A stretch of DNA of 64,000 nucleotides from Owenia fusiformis (Eukaryota; Annelida; Polychaeta; Sabellida; Oweniidae), in the NCBI GenBank assembly GCA_903813345.2, contig CAIIXF020000006.1:36060436-36124435 (forward strand), in the 5' to 3' direction. The position numbers and the translations under genes are program-made. Each line of letters starts with the position of its first letter. Positions within the stretch are counted from its first letter, which is position 1. The notes beneath the pieces were generated by a model. It saw nothing but the letters and a program-made list of their open reading frames with translations. It was not told the DNA's origin and ran no database searches. Of the stretch, positions 49,178 to 60,975 are shown piece by piece.

Positions 49178-50203
49178 TATATAACATTATGTAATTTATA
49201 ATAAAATTACGTCATCATATTATATAGCCAACAACAAACCTACTTAGTTGTGGTACTCTTATTTTTGCCTATCAAAAAGCGCAAGTACCCTGAACTCTAC
49301 AGCTTCATAATACTATATTATACTTGTATATGATCCTCCGAAACATAAGGTATGAGATCATCAAAAATATACGCAATATATAAGAGTCCTTAAAACATAC
49401 GCATGTATGACATATCATCTTGATTGTTTCTAACAAGATCAAATTCACCAATTAATCAAATTACCTAGTGTAAAATTAAACACAAATACGTACATTTACT
49501 TGGATATAAACCTTAATAATTGTTTAAACATTTATACCGAAATATTAGGTGTAAGATCGTCCAAACAGAAGCGATACATAAGAATCCCTACAACAATTAT
49601 ATTATATTTTGTGTTATCCCACCCTAAGTGCTTTATATGATTGTATAATACCATTGTATAGCTGCAATATAAAACCAACAAAACACTCATCGTATACAAC
49701 TCTTGAAAACGATATACAACTCCTGGATAGCGTATACAACTCCTGGGCAGCGTATACAACTCTTCGACTTGATATATGAGTGCAAAATTAAATACAATCA
49801 TTTACTTTGATATAAACCGTAACGGGCTTTAACAGATGCTGCAACATCATTGATGTAGATATATAAAAGCTATAACAGTAAATCAGAGAAGGATGAATCT
49901 GCAGTAAAATTTCTTTGAAACAGGTCTTATTGCATTGATTTATTACACAGAAATGTTTACAATTCTACATTTGTATTAGGTTTAATCAAAACATTAATGT
50001 TTATGGGGAGGCCCAGTGTCAATTTTTGGGCATCCGTTGTGTTTGGCAATGTTTATTACCATTTAAAGCTTGGATTACCATTTTAGTCTTAGATATTTTT
50101 AATATATAGTAGTAAGTATTAAAGCATCGTTTACATGTTGACGTGTTTTAGGCTTTTATTATCCACAGTAAGTTATTTACACTGTTCAATGGATTTATAT
50201 CCC
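49178..50203. other. Non-coding stretch with a small tandem repeat
   Basis: Only the 22-bp repeat at 49,690 is structured. The 89-codon minus frame at 49,532-49,801 overlaps it and is not credible as a gene. Confidence 0.45.
49690..49767 (+). repeat. Four copies of a ~22-bp unit, CGTATACAACTCCTGG
   Basis: CGTATACAACTC or GATATACAACTC followed by TTGAAAA, CTGGATAG, CTGGGCAG and TTCGACTT recurs every 21-23 bp. Confidence 0.8.
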
Positions 50204-50205
50204 TA

Positions 50206-51678
50206 CAGGGTGTCCCAGAACTCATGAGAAATTTTTGAGGGAGATATAAGGCATAAATGATTTTTCTTCAAGTTAAGTGCACTTAAAGATGCATTATGCC
50301 ATAGGTTTCTCCCCTAGACAATCAATGATGGCCTATTGTTATTGCTCATATAGTATCTCACATACCATGGATATATCTTGAGAATAACCTTTAGGTATAT
50401 TATTGCCGAAATATCGGAAATAATCAACAGAACAACCAAACTCCAGAATTAAACACAATCGATTCCTCGGCTAGCGAGGGGAATCCCCATTGAGTCACAT
50501 AAGCGCCCACAAGCGCCTTAAACCAGGCAGCCAATCAGGCTTATGAAAAACAAATTCAACGACCAATCAGATAACAGGAGGACTTTCCCGGAATATTCAA
50601 ACTTCAGATTGAATTAATTTCTTCTTCTTCGCAAAATTAACACTGAAAGAGGATTTCTTCTTTGGTAAGTAGATAAGTATCTATGTGGTGAAACTCAATA
50701 TGCAAAAAAGGTCTTGATTGTGCTATCCTATGGCATAGAGCCTCTTTAATAAACAAACATTGATGAATAATCGACATGAATTTCAGGCACATATCTTTAA
50801 TAATTCCGAATTTATTGACATTTGATTTCTACATCGCCACAAACCCTAGAGTAGTCAGAGAATTACAACAATTTACGTCACATTTTGATAATATTTACAC
50901 AACTTCTCTACTATAATAGCATTCATTGAATTTTATCAGCATTTCAGTACATTAGTTAATGAGATCATACACATTCAGCTAACATATCTCTACAGAGTTA
51001 TTATGGCATATTATATGTAGTTGATAACTCTATAGCGAGTTCTGTAGGGTCCTCTGAAACAATATGACTCAATTCTTCCTCCGTTTCAGTGACATGGCCC
51101 ACTAATCTTTGTTTAGGGTCCCCAAAGAAATGAAAGGTCTAGTAGAGCAAAATCTATAGTATATGGTAGCTATTTTATACTGTAAAGTCTCAACAGAAAG
51201 CAAATAAGATGCACTACTGACATACATGTAGTCACTATATTCACGGGTGCATTGTCAATATGCAAGATCATATTGGCTTGAAAATGGGGACATTTCTTTC
51301 AGTCCCTCGGGAACATGTCATTATGATCTTTCAGCAAACCAAAATGTACAATCCGTTGATATATTGGGTCTCTATCAAAACTTATATATCATCAATATGA
51401 GAAACATGCTCAACTAAGCTTATACAAAAAACGTTGGTTTTATAGTTGAAAATTTGTATAAAATTGACAAAATGTGACAAACTGTAATTGTATTTTCCCG
51501 ACAACTCAGGGGTTTGTGGTGATGTAGAATTCAAATGTCAATTAATTAGGATTTATAAAAGATATGTGCCTGAAATTCACGTCAGTTATTCCCCAAAATG
51601 TGTTTAATTAGTGTACCAAAAATCACCTTTGCCTTATATCTCTCTCAAAAAATTCTCATGAATTCTGGGAACACCCTG
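50206..51678. mobile_element. CAGGGTG-ended TA element hosting a nested TTAA element
   Basis: Left CAGGGTGTCCCAGAACTCAT and right ATGAATTCTGGGAACACCCTG are inverted, with TA on both sides (50,204-50,205 and 51,679-51,680). The inner TIR sequence (GAATTTCAGGCACATATCTTT, then ACATTTGATTTCTACATC) resumes at about 50,778 after a 459-bp interruption. The matching right arm is continuous, which shows the interruption is an insertion. There is no transposase frame. Confidence 0.85.
50287..50745. mobile_element. TTAA-target element nested in the CAGGGTG element
   Basis: TTAA lies on both sides (50,283-50,286 and 50,746-50,749). The termini are AGATGCATTATGCCATAGG and CCTATGGCATAGAGCCTCT, inverted with few mismatches. 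TTAA duplication is typical of piggyBac and Kolobok superfamilies; which one is not resolved. A second, truncated copy lies at 55,815-56,428 in the opposite orientation. Confidence 0.8.
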
Positions 51679-51922
51679 TATTAACAATATGAACTGTATT
51701 AAATTCAGAATCAGATGTAGGTATGTATCCATCAATATACTGTAAACAATTGGATGTAAAATACAATTTTTATTATTTGGGAGAGTTTAAGCATCTTCCC
51801 TCCATTCTTGCACTTTGAATCTTAAATAACTTCACATTTGCTTTGCGATTGGATGTTGACACTTTGGATAACCTATGAACTCCAAGACTGGATTTTGTTT
51901 ATCTGCACTCTCATACTTTTGC

Positions 51923-52305
51923 AGTCACATTTCCCACGGCAGCCGCACGGTGAATTTTAAATTCATATTGATAAATAATAGTGTTTTTCATTTTATTTAC
52001 ATCAGGACAATTTATAAATGTTATTCAAAGTGCTAGGATGTAATATCAAATGAAAAGTGATCGTGAAACATTGACAAATAATGATTCAATCTTGTTGAGC
52101 CAGTTGATTTCTACGGGGACCTCAGAAATGAACAAATATTATAACTCCGAGTTATAATTTCTACGCCTTCCCTGCGGCCTGTAAAAATCTGTATACGCCG
52201 TACGGAGGCCGCAAGGCGAGCGTAGTTTTTCTACGCTCGCCGCAGAAATTCACTGATTTAATTGTTCTGCGGTCGACTTGCGGCCGCCGTGCGACAAATG
52301 TGACT
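51923..52305. mobile_element. GC-rich MITE, AGTCACATTT ends
   Basis: AGTCACATTTCCCACGGCAG on the left matches the complement of GGCCGCCGTGCGACAAATGT at the right, which ends GACT. The core has AGGCGAGCGTAG facing CTACGCTCGCC around 52,216-52,241 and several GCGGCCG words. No target duplication is clear. Confidence 0.7.
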
Positions 52306-53223
52306 AGGGTGTTAGTATGAATGAAATGTCACTTGGTGTTTTGGTTCTGATATTGGTTGTGATATTGGTTCTTGATTGAAGGGGGGAGGTGTTAGAAATA
52401 ATTTTTTTTCACGTTAGATCATGGTTTTTGCGATACGTATAGTCTATTTTTCTAACGACAGGTTTACACTTCGCAATCGAGTTTTCTTTTCTTACTTGGT
52501 TTGTTTACAGTTTTTAGTCATTTCCCTTTGGTATTTGTGCGTATATAATTTTACCAATTGGTAATCACGGATCTTTTGGGAGATATTTATATTTGAGCTT
52601 GAGGGATATTGGTAGGGTCACCCTCTATAGATCTGATTCTGCCTTTAATAGCCCTCTGTGTTATCATCTTGATATTATACACACTGCCCATTCGTATTCT
52701 AGTTGAGTGTCAGTATACAATTCAATTAATGTAAGAAGACATAATACTGATTTGTTTAGTTTAACTTGTCCTGACATATTATACTGTTAATAAAACCTAT
52801 CTGTCTCTGAAATAGAACACCCTGATATATCCCATATCGCGTTCAACCAACCATGTCTCGATCCTTCCCGAGTCATAGGAATAATTCTAACTGAACATGA
52901 AAACTGATGATTAAGTAATGAGACTATGCGTTATTGCATGATCTGTATAATGCAGTCGATTGTTTTTGGAACATTGAGTGCCAGAGTCTTGTGTATGAAG
53001 TTAACTAAGCAAGATAAAGCTATTTGGAATGGACGTGTATAGTTAATAATGTAACAAATGTGTGTTATCACTTATCAGTCATGAAACTTCGTCTTTTTTA
53101 TTTCCAACATTTTGAAATGTTTGAACAGCTTTTTTAGATACAGTATCACTCAACTGGATGTATATTGCACAATGTGTTCCGATTTATTATTATTTGCATT
53201 CATTAAAATCAAAAGTCTGCATA
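52306..53223. other. Non-coding stretch, nothing recognised
   Basis: AT-rich sequence with no long frame and no repeat that I can support. Confidence 0.45.
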
Positions 53224-53225
53224 TA

Positions 53226-53823
53226 CAGGGTGGGCAAAAAACAATAACATAAGTTTAAATATGATTATTACATGATATTTATTCAAACATATGCCATGTA
53301 TTATACATCATTTGAAAGATAAATCATTTCCTTTCAGTATGACACCATCCGATCGAAAACTCTTTATTTTCTTGTGAATAAGAGGCTAAAATTGACAACA
53401 GGGGTGTCATGATAGACAAAAAATCCAAAAAAAGAAAATCCCAAATTTCCCTCCTTATTGCAGACACAGATGCACTAAGTATGCTAGACTGAATAATTAT
53501 AAATTTATATTAGAGAAATATACGATTGATAATAGTATTATTCGTGGATTTTGCACCAAAGTTACCTCTTTTAAAGGCGGCAAATGTCTCTCCATTTTTC
53601 CCAATTTTAATATCCTCAATGAATAATTTTTGGTCGTTCATGACAGCCCTAATGTCAATTTTAATCTCTACTCCACAGGAAATAAAATATTTTCAATCAG
53701 ATGGTGCCATATCGTTAGGAAATTGTTTATCTTTAAAATGATATATAATACATGGCATGATTTAACATATATCATATGATATCGATCTTTTAACGGGTGT
53801 ATTGGCGTTTTTGGTCCACCCTG
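53226..53823. mobile_element. MITE, CAGGGTGGGC ends, TA target duplication, ~215-bp TIRs
   Basis: Left CAGGGTGGGCAAAAA and right TTTTTGGTCCACCCTG, with TA at 53,224-53,225 and 53,824-53,825. The arms match well beyond the ends: ATGACACCATCCGATCGAAAA (53,340) pairs with TTTTCAATCAGATGGTGCCAT (53,690). The 598-bp length and lack of a transposase mark it as non-autonomous. The frames at 53,526 and 53,668 are by-products of the inverted arms. Confidence 0.82.
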
Positions 53824-54049
53824 TATGTTGAGATCATGCACAGTCAAAACTGACATGTTTGGTGCATTTACGTACAACATTCCTCAGTATCAACATGATA
53901 TTTTTATTTATAAACATACCCCACACATCATTCTTGATATTAATGTAAACTCCCAAAGGCATGCTATGAGTTAAATATTCACTATATTATATTACTAGAA
54001 TTGCTTTTGCTTTGACCATTAGGCTGTAAACTTTGAAAAAGTGCTATAT

Positions 54050-54740
54050 TGCCGTCGTCTTGTGCTGATGGGCGTGCGGACGGAGGCCACATAAATCAAA
54101 TCTTGTCATCGAAATTCCAGAAACCCGCTTACTTGTTTAACTTGACATTTTTAAAGATGCAAGAACGGACTGGTGACAAGATCTGATCATGTTAAGGGCA
54201 TGCTCGGTAGATTACTTGGCGGCCATTTTGAATTTTTCCATTAATCATTTCATCAAAAAATTTCCAGAAAAACTACTTATCCGTTCAACTTTAACTTGCT
54301 TTTTACAAATGCAAACTAGTGCCAAGATCTGATTAGGTTTTGAAATCACATAGCGACCATTTTGCAAATTGATCAATCGACCGTTTTGAGTTTTTTAACT
54401 TGCTTTATATCGACCAATTTCAAAAAATCATTTAAAAATTCATAGGAGATCTAATCTGACCTACAGCTGACCTTCAGTGACCTTCAAAACGTCAAAAAGC
54501 TGATTATTAAATTCGAATTAAGGTCTTGATCAAGAAATACCTAGTGATGTCAAAAAGTGAAATTTTCAAGGTCATCAACATAGATCACAATCTAGGTCAA
54601 AACGATGATACCTAAGATTCCCAAACCTCGAAACTACAAATCAATTCTTGTCATCAAAATTCCAAAGAGAATCTGACCTGTTTATCTTTAGTCTTTCACA
54701 AATGCAAAAACAGACCAGTGTAAAGAACTGATTTTGCTTT
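54050..54740 (+). repeat. Diverged ~80-bp module in three copies
   Basis: TTCCAGAAA/TTCCAAAGA, followed about 45 bp later by AAATGCAA...ACTAGTG or ACTGGTG and then AAGATCTGAT, is seen near 54,116, 54,261 and 54,661, with GGCGGCCATTTTGAATTTTT between. This looks like an old dispersed repeat of the kind common in bivalves; the identity is not established. Confidence 0.55.
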
Positions 54741-54756
54741 TCAAAATGCGATATTT

Positions 54757-55460
54757 CACGCCTAACCATCGCGGAAGCAGGCGTCACCGTACAGCGTCAA
54801 AAAATACAGTAGTACACTTTTCTGTACGGTGACGAAAATTAACTGAGTTGAAGCAAAAATTAAACTATTATGAGGGTTTTAAAAAAAATAATTAGATGAA
54901 TATCAATACAATTTCATGTGTAATAAAAACAGCATTCTCTTAGAAATGGTTTCAACTTTCTAATTATGATAAATAATTATGATAAACGTTTTTCGAGCAC
55001 TGCTCGGATTTTTTCTGACTGGATCGGCCCACATAATCGACTCGAGAGAATTTGATCTTTTTTAAATATATACAGTGTATGTTTTTTGCCAAATCTTCAT
55101 CTGTTCTAAAATGTGAAGATAACAAATATATATTATCATAGAATTATCCATACTCTCAGATGGCAGGGAAAATAATAACCAATCGAAAAGTGAAAAAGAC
55201 AACCTTTTTCACTTGGGTCGATTATGTGGGCCGATCCACTCAGAAAAAATACGAACAGTGCTCGTAAAACGTTTATCATAATTAGAAAATTAAAACCATT
55301 TCTAAGAGAATGCTGTTTTATTTCACATGAAATCGTATTTGTTTTCATCAAATTAAATTTTTTAGAACCCTTGTCATAGTTTTTGCTCCAAAGCAGTCGA
55401 TTTGCGTCACCGTACAAAAAACTGTACTCCGCTATTTTCTGACGCCGATGGTTAGGCGTG
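54757..55460. mobile_element. Foldback, CACGCCTAACCATCG ends, 5-bp TATTT target duplication
   Basis: Left CACGCCTAACCATCGCGG and right CCGATGGTTAGGCGTG are inverted, flanked by TATTT (54,752-54,756 and 55,461-55,465). The arms of about 290 bp share GCGTCACCGTACA, GAATGCTGTTTTA and TATCATAATTA segments. The 93-codon minus frame inside lies across the right arm and is not a gene. A 5-bp duplication is unusual; Transib uses 5 bp, but its CACWATG heptamer is not matched here. Confidence 0.82.
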
Positions 55461-55814
55461 TATTTATCATTGTGTGTCTTGTCGAGATTCTCTTTTTATA
55501 CTCATCTCTAAATATTCCTCAACTAATGTAAGTATCAACTAAAAACAGTTCTTTTTGGTAATGCTAGAATTTAAAAAATGTTGAAGTAAAAATAGATCAA
55601 TTGACTTTAAGCTTATCTAAAATGAAAACCCTTACTTACTTGAAAAAATGATATTTCCCTGTGATTCCCAACTCATTGAGTATATAGTTAATGTAATAAT
55701 GTCAGCTTAACATGCGTGATACAAAACAAAGTGATATATAAGGTCACTGTGGATACAGCCCTATCGCGATAGCCTTCAGCAACGACAAAATCCTTATGTA
55801 ATTTTTCTGCTTAA

Positions 55815-56428
55815 AGAGGCTCTATGCCATAGGATAGCACAATCAAGACCCCTCTGGACTTTTTTTGCATATTGAGTTTCACCACATCCTTACAAAAGAA
55901 AATCCAAAATCCCCCTCTTTCAGTGTTAATTTTGCGGTTTATTTTATGTTTATGTATCTTTATTTCCACCTATGCAGATGAGTACATAATAATTATAAAG
56001 TTAAAGTGGCAATATTAAAAATATAAAAATATATATATTTACAACGCAAACTGTGTTCATTTAATAGTTTATAGAGCTATAGCTGCAGCTCTTGTTTTTA
56101 ACATGTGTTTGACACTTAACATTATCTTCACATACATTCTGTAGTCTAATGCTTCATTTTTTCCTAGTAAGACCTCCATGCGGTTGTGCTGGCCGATCTA
56201 ATTTATTTGAAGAAATTAATTCAATCTGAAGTTTGAATATTCCGGGAATGTCCCCCTGTTATCTGATTGGTCGTTGAATTTGTTTATCATAGACCTGATT
56301 GGCTCCCTGGTCCAAGGCGCTCGTGGGCGTTTGTGTGACTCAATGGGGATTCCCCTCGATAGCCGAGGAATCGATTGTGTTTAATTCTGGAGTTTGGTTG
56401 TTCTGTTGATTATTTCCGATATTTCGGA
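55815..56428. mobile_element. Second, truncated copy of the TTAA element, itself interrupted
   Basis: It begins after TTAA (55,811-55,814) with AGAGGCTCTATGCCATAGG. It matches the copy at 50,287-50,745 in reverse, including GAATCGATTGTGTTTAATTC near 56,366. The match stops near 56,428, before the opposite terminus. About 270 bp of unrelated sequence (55,936-56,207) interrupts it. Confidence 0.75.
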
Positions 56429-57547
56429 TCAAACGTCAAAAGTCTGATATCCCCTTTTATTCCTCGAATCCCCCTCTATTCCTCCGCTTTTTACAAGTCT
56501 ATATGTTCTACCCCTTTGATCCTCCGATTCACTCCTCTCTTCATCCCTATTTATAAACCCATAACACTATATTTCATTTACATATAAACATGGAATGTAT
56601 AGCTGTTAGTAAACCAACTAGAAGTACCAGTAACCACCCCCCCCCCCCCCGATTCACGACTAAGGTTGAAGCATGATTGCCCAAGTTAACATATTGACAT
56701 TCGGTCCATTGCCCAATAAGCAAGCAGTTTTTTGAGTCCCTGTGAAAAGTGAAAATTGATTGCCATTGGCAGTTCAGGTAATTTTTTACTTCGAGCCCTT
56801 AATAGAGCACAATGACCCTTTCAACACAATGAAAAACTAATGTATATTAATACTGATGAATATAGCACCTACTCAAAGCCATTTAGTTGCATTGATATAA
56901 TTGTAAATTGATTCTGTGTTATTATACTGTCACTTAAGCTCCTAATAATACAAATGATACAACAGTACATACATCTAAATGCTTTACTTACCACAATTGA
57001 TAGATTCCTCTACAAAGTATATAAAAACAAATTCTCAAAGTTTAACAATTCCGTAGACTATACTAGTATATGTTGAAGCTACCTACCTGGTATCATGCAT
57101 CAATGACTATATGTCAACAATGACTGAGATAGTGTACCATGTAAGCTATACTACAATGCCCTACTAACTTTCTTTTTATGTAAACACTGTAATTGTTTAA
57201 AAGCTTCTATCAATGATGTACAGTAATGGCTCGCATGCTAACTGGTCTTAGATACTAAGGTGTTTCCTGACAGCAAAGGATAGTCAGGGAAAATAACATT
57301 TAATTAATATCCAATGAAGATGCTAAAGCCTGAATAACAAACAAAATTCAGTGTTAATAAATATTTCATTATTCCCGAATGATGACATTGAGTAATTCTT
57401 CATTGGTGCCATTAGATAAATGTATTGTACATGTAAAATATTCCACTGTATAAATTGTATCTCCACAAGCCAATAATGTGTAAACTTAGGCTTGTTTTTC
57501 CATGATACTTGTATGAAAGATTGTACATTACCTATGCTTATGGAAAT
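56429..57547. other. AT-rich stretch with a C-tract, ending at a poly(A) tail
   Basis: A run of about 15 C near 56,636-56,651 is the only notable tract. Sequence before 57,558 reads like a 3' untranslated region, but no coding part was found. Confidence 0.4.
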
Positions 57548-57576
57548 AAAATAACCTTAAAAAAAAAAAAAAAAAA
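57548..57576 (+). other. AATAAA signal plus A18 tract, retroposed transcript end
   Basis: GGAAATAAAATAACCTT is followed directly by 18 A. A poly(A) run placed 10-15 nt after AATAAA is what a reverse-transcribed mRNA leaves. The source transcript is not identified, and the body upstream has no frame. Confidence 0.55.
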
Positions 57577-58560
57577 CATAACACAAACAATGATAATATG
57601 AAAAAGACAATGAGACAGCACCATTAACAATGCCAACTCGAACATAACACAAACAATGATAATATGAAAAGCAATGAGACCGCATCATTAACAATGTCAA
57701 CTCGAACATAACACAAACAATGATAATATGAAAAAGGCAATGAGACAGCACCATTAACAATGTCAACTCGAACATAACACAAACAATGATAATATGAAAA
57801 AGGCAATGAGACAGCACCATTAACAATGTCAACTCGAACATAACACAAACAATGATAATATGAAAAAGGCAATGAGACAGCACCATTAACAATGTCAACT
57901 CGAACATAACACAAACAATGATAATATGAAAAAGGCAATGAGACAGCACCATTAACAATGTCAACTCGAACAAAACACTAACAATGATAATATGAAAATC
58001 AATGAGACAGCATCATTAACAATGTCAACTCGAACATAACACAAACAATGATAATATGAAAAAGGCAATGAGACAGCACCATTAACAATGTCAACTCGAA
58101 CATAACACAAACAATGATAATATGAAAAAGGCAATGAGACAGCACCATTAACAATGTCAACTCGAACAAAACACTAACAATGATAATATGAAAATCAATG
58201 AGACAGCATCATTAACAATGTCAACTCGAACATAACACAAACAATGATAATATGAAAAAGGCAATGAGACAGCACCATTAACAATGTCAACTCGAACATA
58301 ACACAAACAATGATAATATGAAAAAGGCAATGAGACAGCACCATTAACAATGTCAACTCGAACATAACACAAACAATGATAATATGAAAAAGGCAATGAG
58401 ACAGCACCATTAACAATGTCAACTCGAACAAAACACTAACAATGATAATATGAAAATCAATGAGACAGCATCATTAACAATGTCAACTCGAACATAACAC
58501 AAACAATGATAATATGAAAAGGCAATGAGTAATGGGACAGCTCTATTAGCACAATCAATT
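57577..58560 (+). repeat. About 15-copy 66-bp satellite
   Basis: The unit contains AACATAACACAAACAATGAT, AATATGAAAAAGGCAATGAG and ACAGCACCATTAACAATGTC. Spacings are 66 bp with 64-bp variants. A variant marked AACAAAACACTAACAATG appears near 57,970, 58,166 and 58,428, spacing three and then four units apart. Because 66 is divisible by 3, open frames run through it on the minus strand (for example 57,557-57,973); these are artefacts. A degenerate unit trails off near 58,600. Confidence 0.93.
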
Positions 58561-59769
58561 CAAATAATACTCAAACAAGGACAATATGAACACCCTATGA
58601 GACAGTACAATCAACTCAAATATTGAACAAATATTTCACTCTATTGAGGTGAATACCTGTACATCTTTCACAAGTGATATTCCACGAAGCCCGAAGGGAG
58701 CGTGAGATATCGCTAGATATCTCACGGTTGTCTTATCTGATTAGCATTGCCATTGAATATCGCCAGATATCCCACGACATGTGACCCGGTTTTGACCAAT
58801 CATACTGTCGCTAGCTAGATAGTGATATAATAATGAACAATATCTATTTATGTAATGATATCACATTATTTCATCAGTCTAAGTTTGTTTATTTTTTATT
58901 TATCATGTTTTATTCAGTATATGAATACTATATGTAACATGTTAAAAATTGGAATAAACTTAAACTTAACTTAACTTAACAATAATATATTAAAAGATTT
59001 CCGGAAAGTGACTTCATTAAAGACTAAGTGATCCTTTATGTGGATTACCACAGATACCTTCTCAGTATCTTAAAATGGCATCTGCTTGTTAACGAGCACG
59101 AAACTTTATTTGCAGGACTGCGAAATTCAAAGCCTCATCTTTTGGTTCAGAATTTGAACACAGTCGACAAAATTCAGTTTCTTTTGTATGAGGATGCAAA
59201 CTTAAGATAACTCATTAAATGAAAAATTAATTGAACTAATGAGTCATTTTGTGAATCAAAGTGTGAGCCAAATTGATTAGTTTGTCTAATTTTTACATGC
59301 ATCCCTACCCCACGGGGTAATAGTTTCTTATATGAGTTATACAACTACATTCATAGCTTTTCCATCTATGTTTTCCTATTCTTTTTGACTAACATTGCCG
59401 CTAATGTTTTTTATAAAACGTTGACAATCAATGCTTGTGTATTATTGTTAACTAAAGGAAATAAATGTGTGCATAAAAACACTGACATATCAGATCTTGG
59501 CAATAGTTTTATCCTGTTGAGCAGGTTAGTGGTCTTCCTGGAATTTTGACGACCAGAATTGATTTCCTCGAACTTTGATAAATAGATAACATCGTCTGTG
59601 GCCTAGGTTGATGACCTTAACCATGACCTTTCGAAGGTCCTTGAAGGCTTTGATAAGTGATTCAAAAATGTCATGTGATGTGATGGGATTTCATGTTGTC
59701 AAACCTGTTGAGTGTATATCAAGTGTTATATCGACTTACCATAATGGACTTACCACAGGTAAATGTATA
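58561..59769. other. Non-coding stretch with a short perfect hairpin
   Basis: CGTGAGATATCGCTAGATAT, ending CTCACG (58,710-58,735), is an 11-bp perfect stem with a 4-nt loop, similar in style to other foldback cores in the window. No gene is supported. Confidence 0.5.
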
Positions 59770-59771
59770 TA

Positions 59772-60785
59772 CAGGGTGTCCCAAAAAAAAGGAAACCAGC
59801 AATAGATTGCTTATTTCTCAAATATGAATAATGATAGGAAAATTTCACAGCTACCATCTGATAGATTATGATGTCCTCTTTCTTATGATACCAAAGTTGT
59901 ATATTTTCCTTCACAGATGACTCAGTTATAAGGGATTTAAGTGACCATGTCAGAAATGAGTTTGTACCACTTTCAGCCAAGTCAATTTCACCATCATAAC
60001 AAAGTGATAAGCAACAACAAACATCAGGATATCACTCTTTTACTCATTTATTCCAATCAAAATTACACATATCATATTTAACACCCCTTTTAAATCCCAA
60101 TGTCCATTCAAAGTTGTTTTAACCCCAGTGTCCTTCAACATGACCCCCATTCCTTTTAATGCAAAAGTCTGCCCTTGATCTCATCGCACGTACTGCATCC
60201 CTGATGATGTCTCTCTGTCCCCTTAGATCCTCCACTGCTGCGACAATCCTGGCTCTTGGATCATCAGACCGAGCTGTTCTTCTTCTTCCAGAACGTCCCT
60301 TGTTGAGATTGGGACTTGTTCCTTCTCTCTGATACTTCTTGATATTCTTCCAGATTGTCGACTTACCAGGTACATTTCTATCTGGGAAGCGTACTCTAAA
60401 CTGATCAGCAACCTGCTGAAGGCTTCCACTTCTGAGCCACTCACCTACTACGAATACTCTTTGATCTTGGGTCAGCTGCATGAACTTGCTATGTTAAATG
60501 CTTGTTCAGAAATGTGTATTTCGAATAGGACATGATCTTGCATAGCCATTTTAATCCCTCATTGTTCAGCCATTCATGACAGAAAAAGTGGCACAAACCA
60601 ATTTCTAACATGGTCACTTAAATCTCTTAGAACTCAGTCATCCGTGAAGGAAAATAGACAACTTTGGTATCATAAGAAAGAGGACATCATAACCTATCAG
60701 ATGGTAGTTGTGAAATTTTCCTATTATTATTCATATTTGAGAAATAAGCAATCTATTGCTGGTTTCCTTTTTTTGGGACACACTG
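59772..60785 (-). mobile_element. Tc1/mariner-like element, CAGGGTGTCCC ends, with miniature transposase
   Basis: Left CAGGGTGTCCCAAAAAAAAG; the right end is CTTTTTTTGGGACACACTG, one base off the family end. TA flanks at 59,770-59,771 and 60,786-60,787. The TIRs are about 205 bp and roughly 93 percent identical by eye (59,772-59,976 and 60,582-60,785). The 1,014-bp element carries one 120-codon frame between the TIRs and lacks a catalytic domain. Confidence 0.9.
60119..60481 (-). CDS. Internally deleted mariner/Tc1-type transposase: HTH fused to C-terminal tail
   Basis: A 120-residue frame. Residues about 1-60 form a helix-turn-helix of the Tc1/mariner type (QRVFVVGEWLRSGSLQQVAD, then a Ser-Thr-Ile-Trp recognition-helix region). 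Next is a basic linker GRSGRRRTARS (about 62-72), the counterpart of the GRPR-like motif between the two DNA-binding helices in this family. The start of a second helical segment (about 75-97) then runs directly into FCIKRNGGHVEGHW. That last motif normally sits at the extreme C-terminus of mariner-like transposases. The whole DDE/D catalytic core, usually over 200 residues, is missing without loss of frame. Such a protein could bind element ends but not cut them. The start codon chosen is the first Met, which fits the family. Whether it is expressed is unknown. Confidence 0.8.
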   Translation of the reverse strand: MQLTQDQRVFVVGEWLRSGSLQQVADQFRVRFPDRNVPGKSTIWKNIKKYQREGTSPNLNKGRSGRRRTARSDDPRARIVAAVEDLRGQRDIIRDAVRAMRSRADFCIKRNGGHVEGHWG

Positions 60786-60787
60786 TA

Positions 60788-60975
60788 TTAAAGATATGAA
60801 CATGGACATCACATTGACATCATATAACATGAGCGGCCATCTACACCATTGTTAATCCGGACCTGAATTATGCCTTTCTATTTACACATAAATACACAAA
60901 GTCATGTCATTTATATTTTATAAATTGTTTGTTTTAGTCTACACTATAAATGGTCAGAAATTCTAAGAAGAATGT
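60788..60975. other. Spacer between the mariner-like element and the LINE 3' end
   Basis: No supported feature. Confidence 0.4.

Noticed and set aside
57557-58431. Long minus-strand frames with a 22-residue repeat
   Set aside because: They follow from a 66-bp satellite (divisible by 3) without stops. Two or more frames are open at the same place, which is the mark of a repeat rather than a protein.
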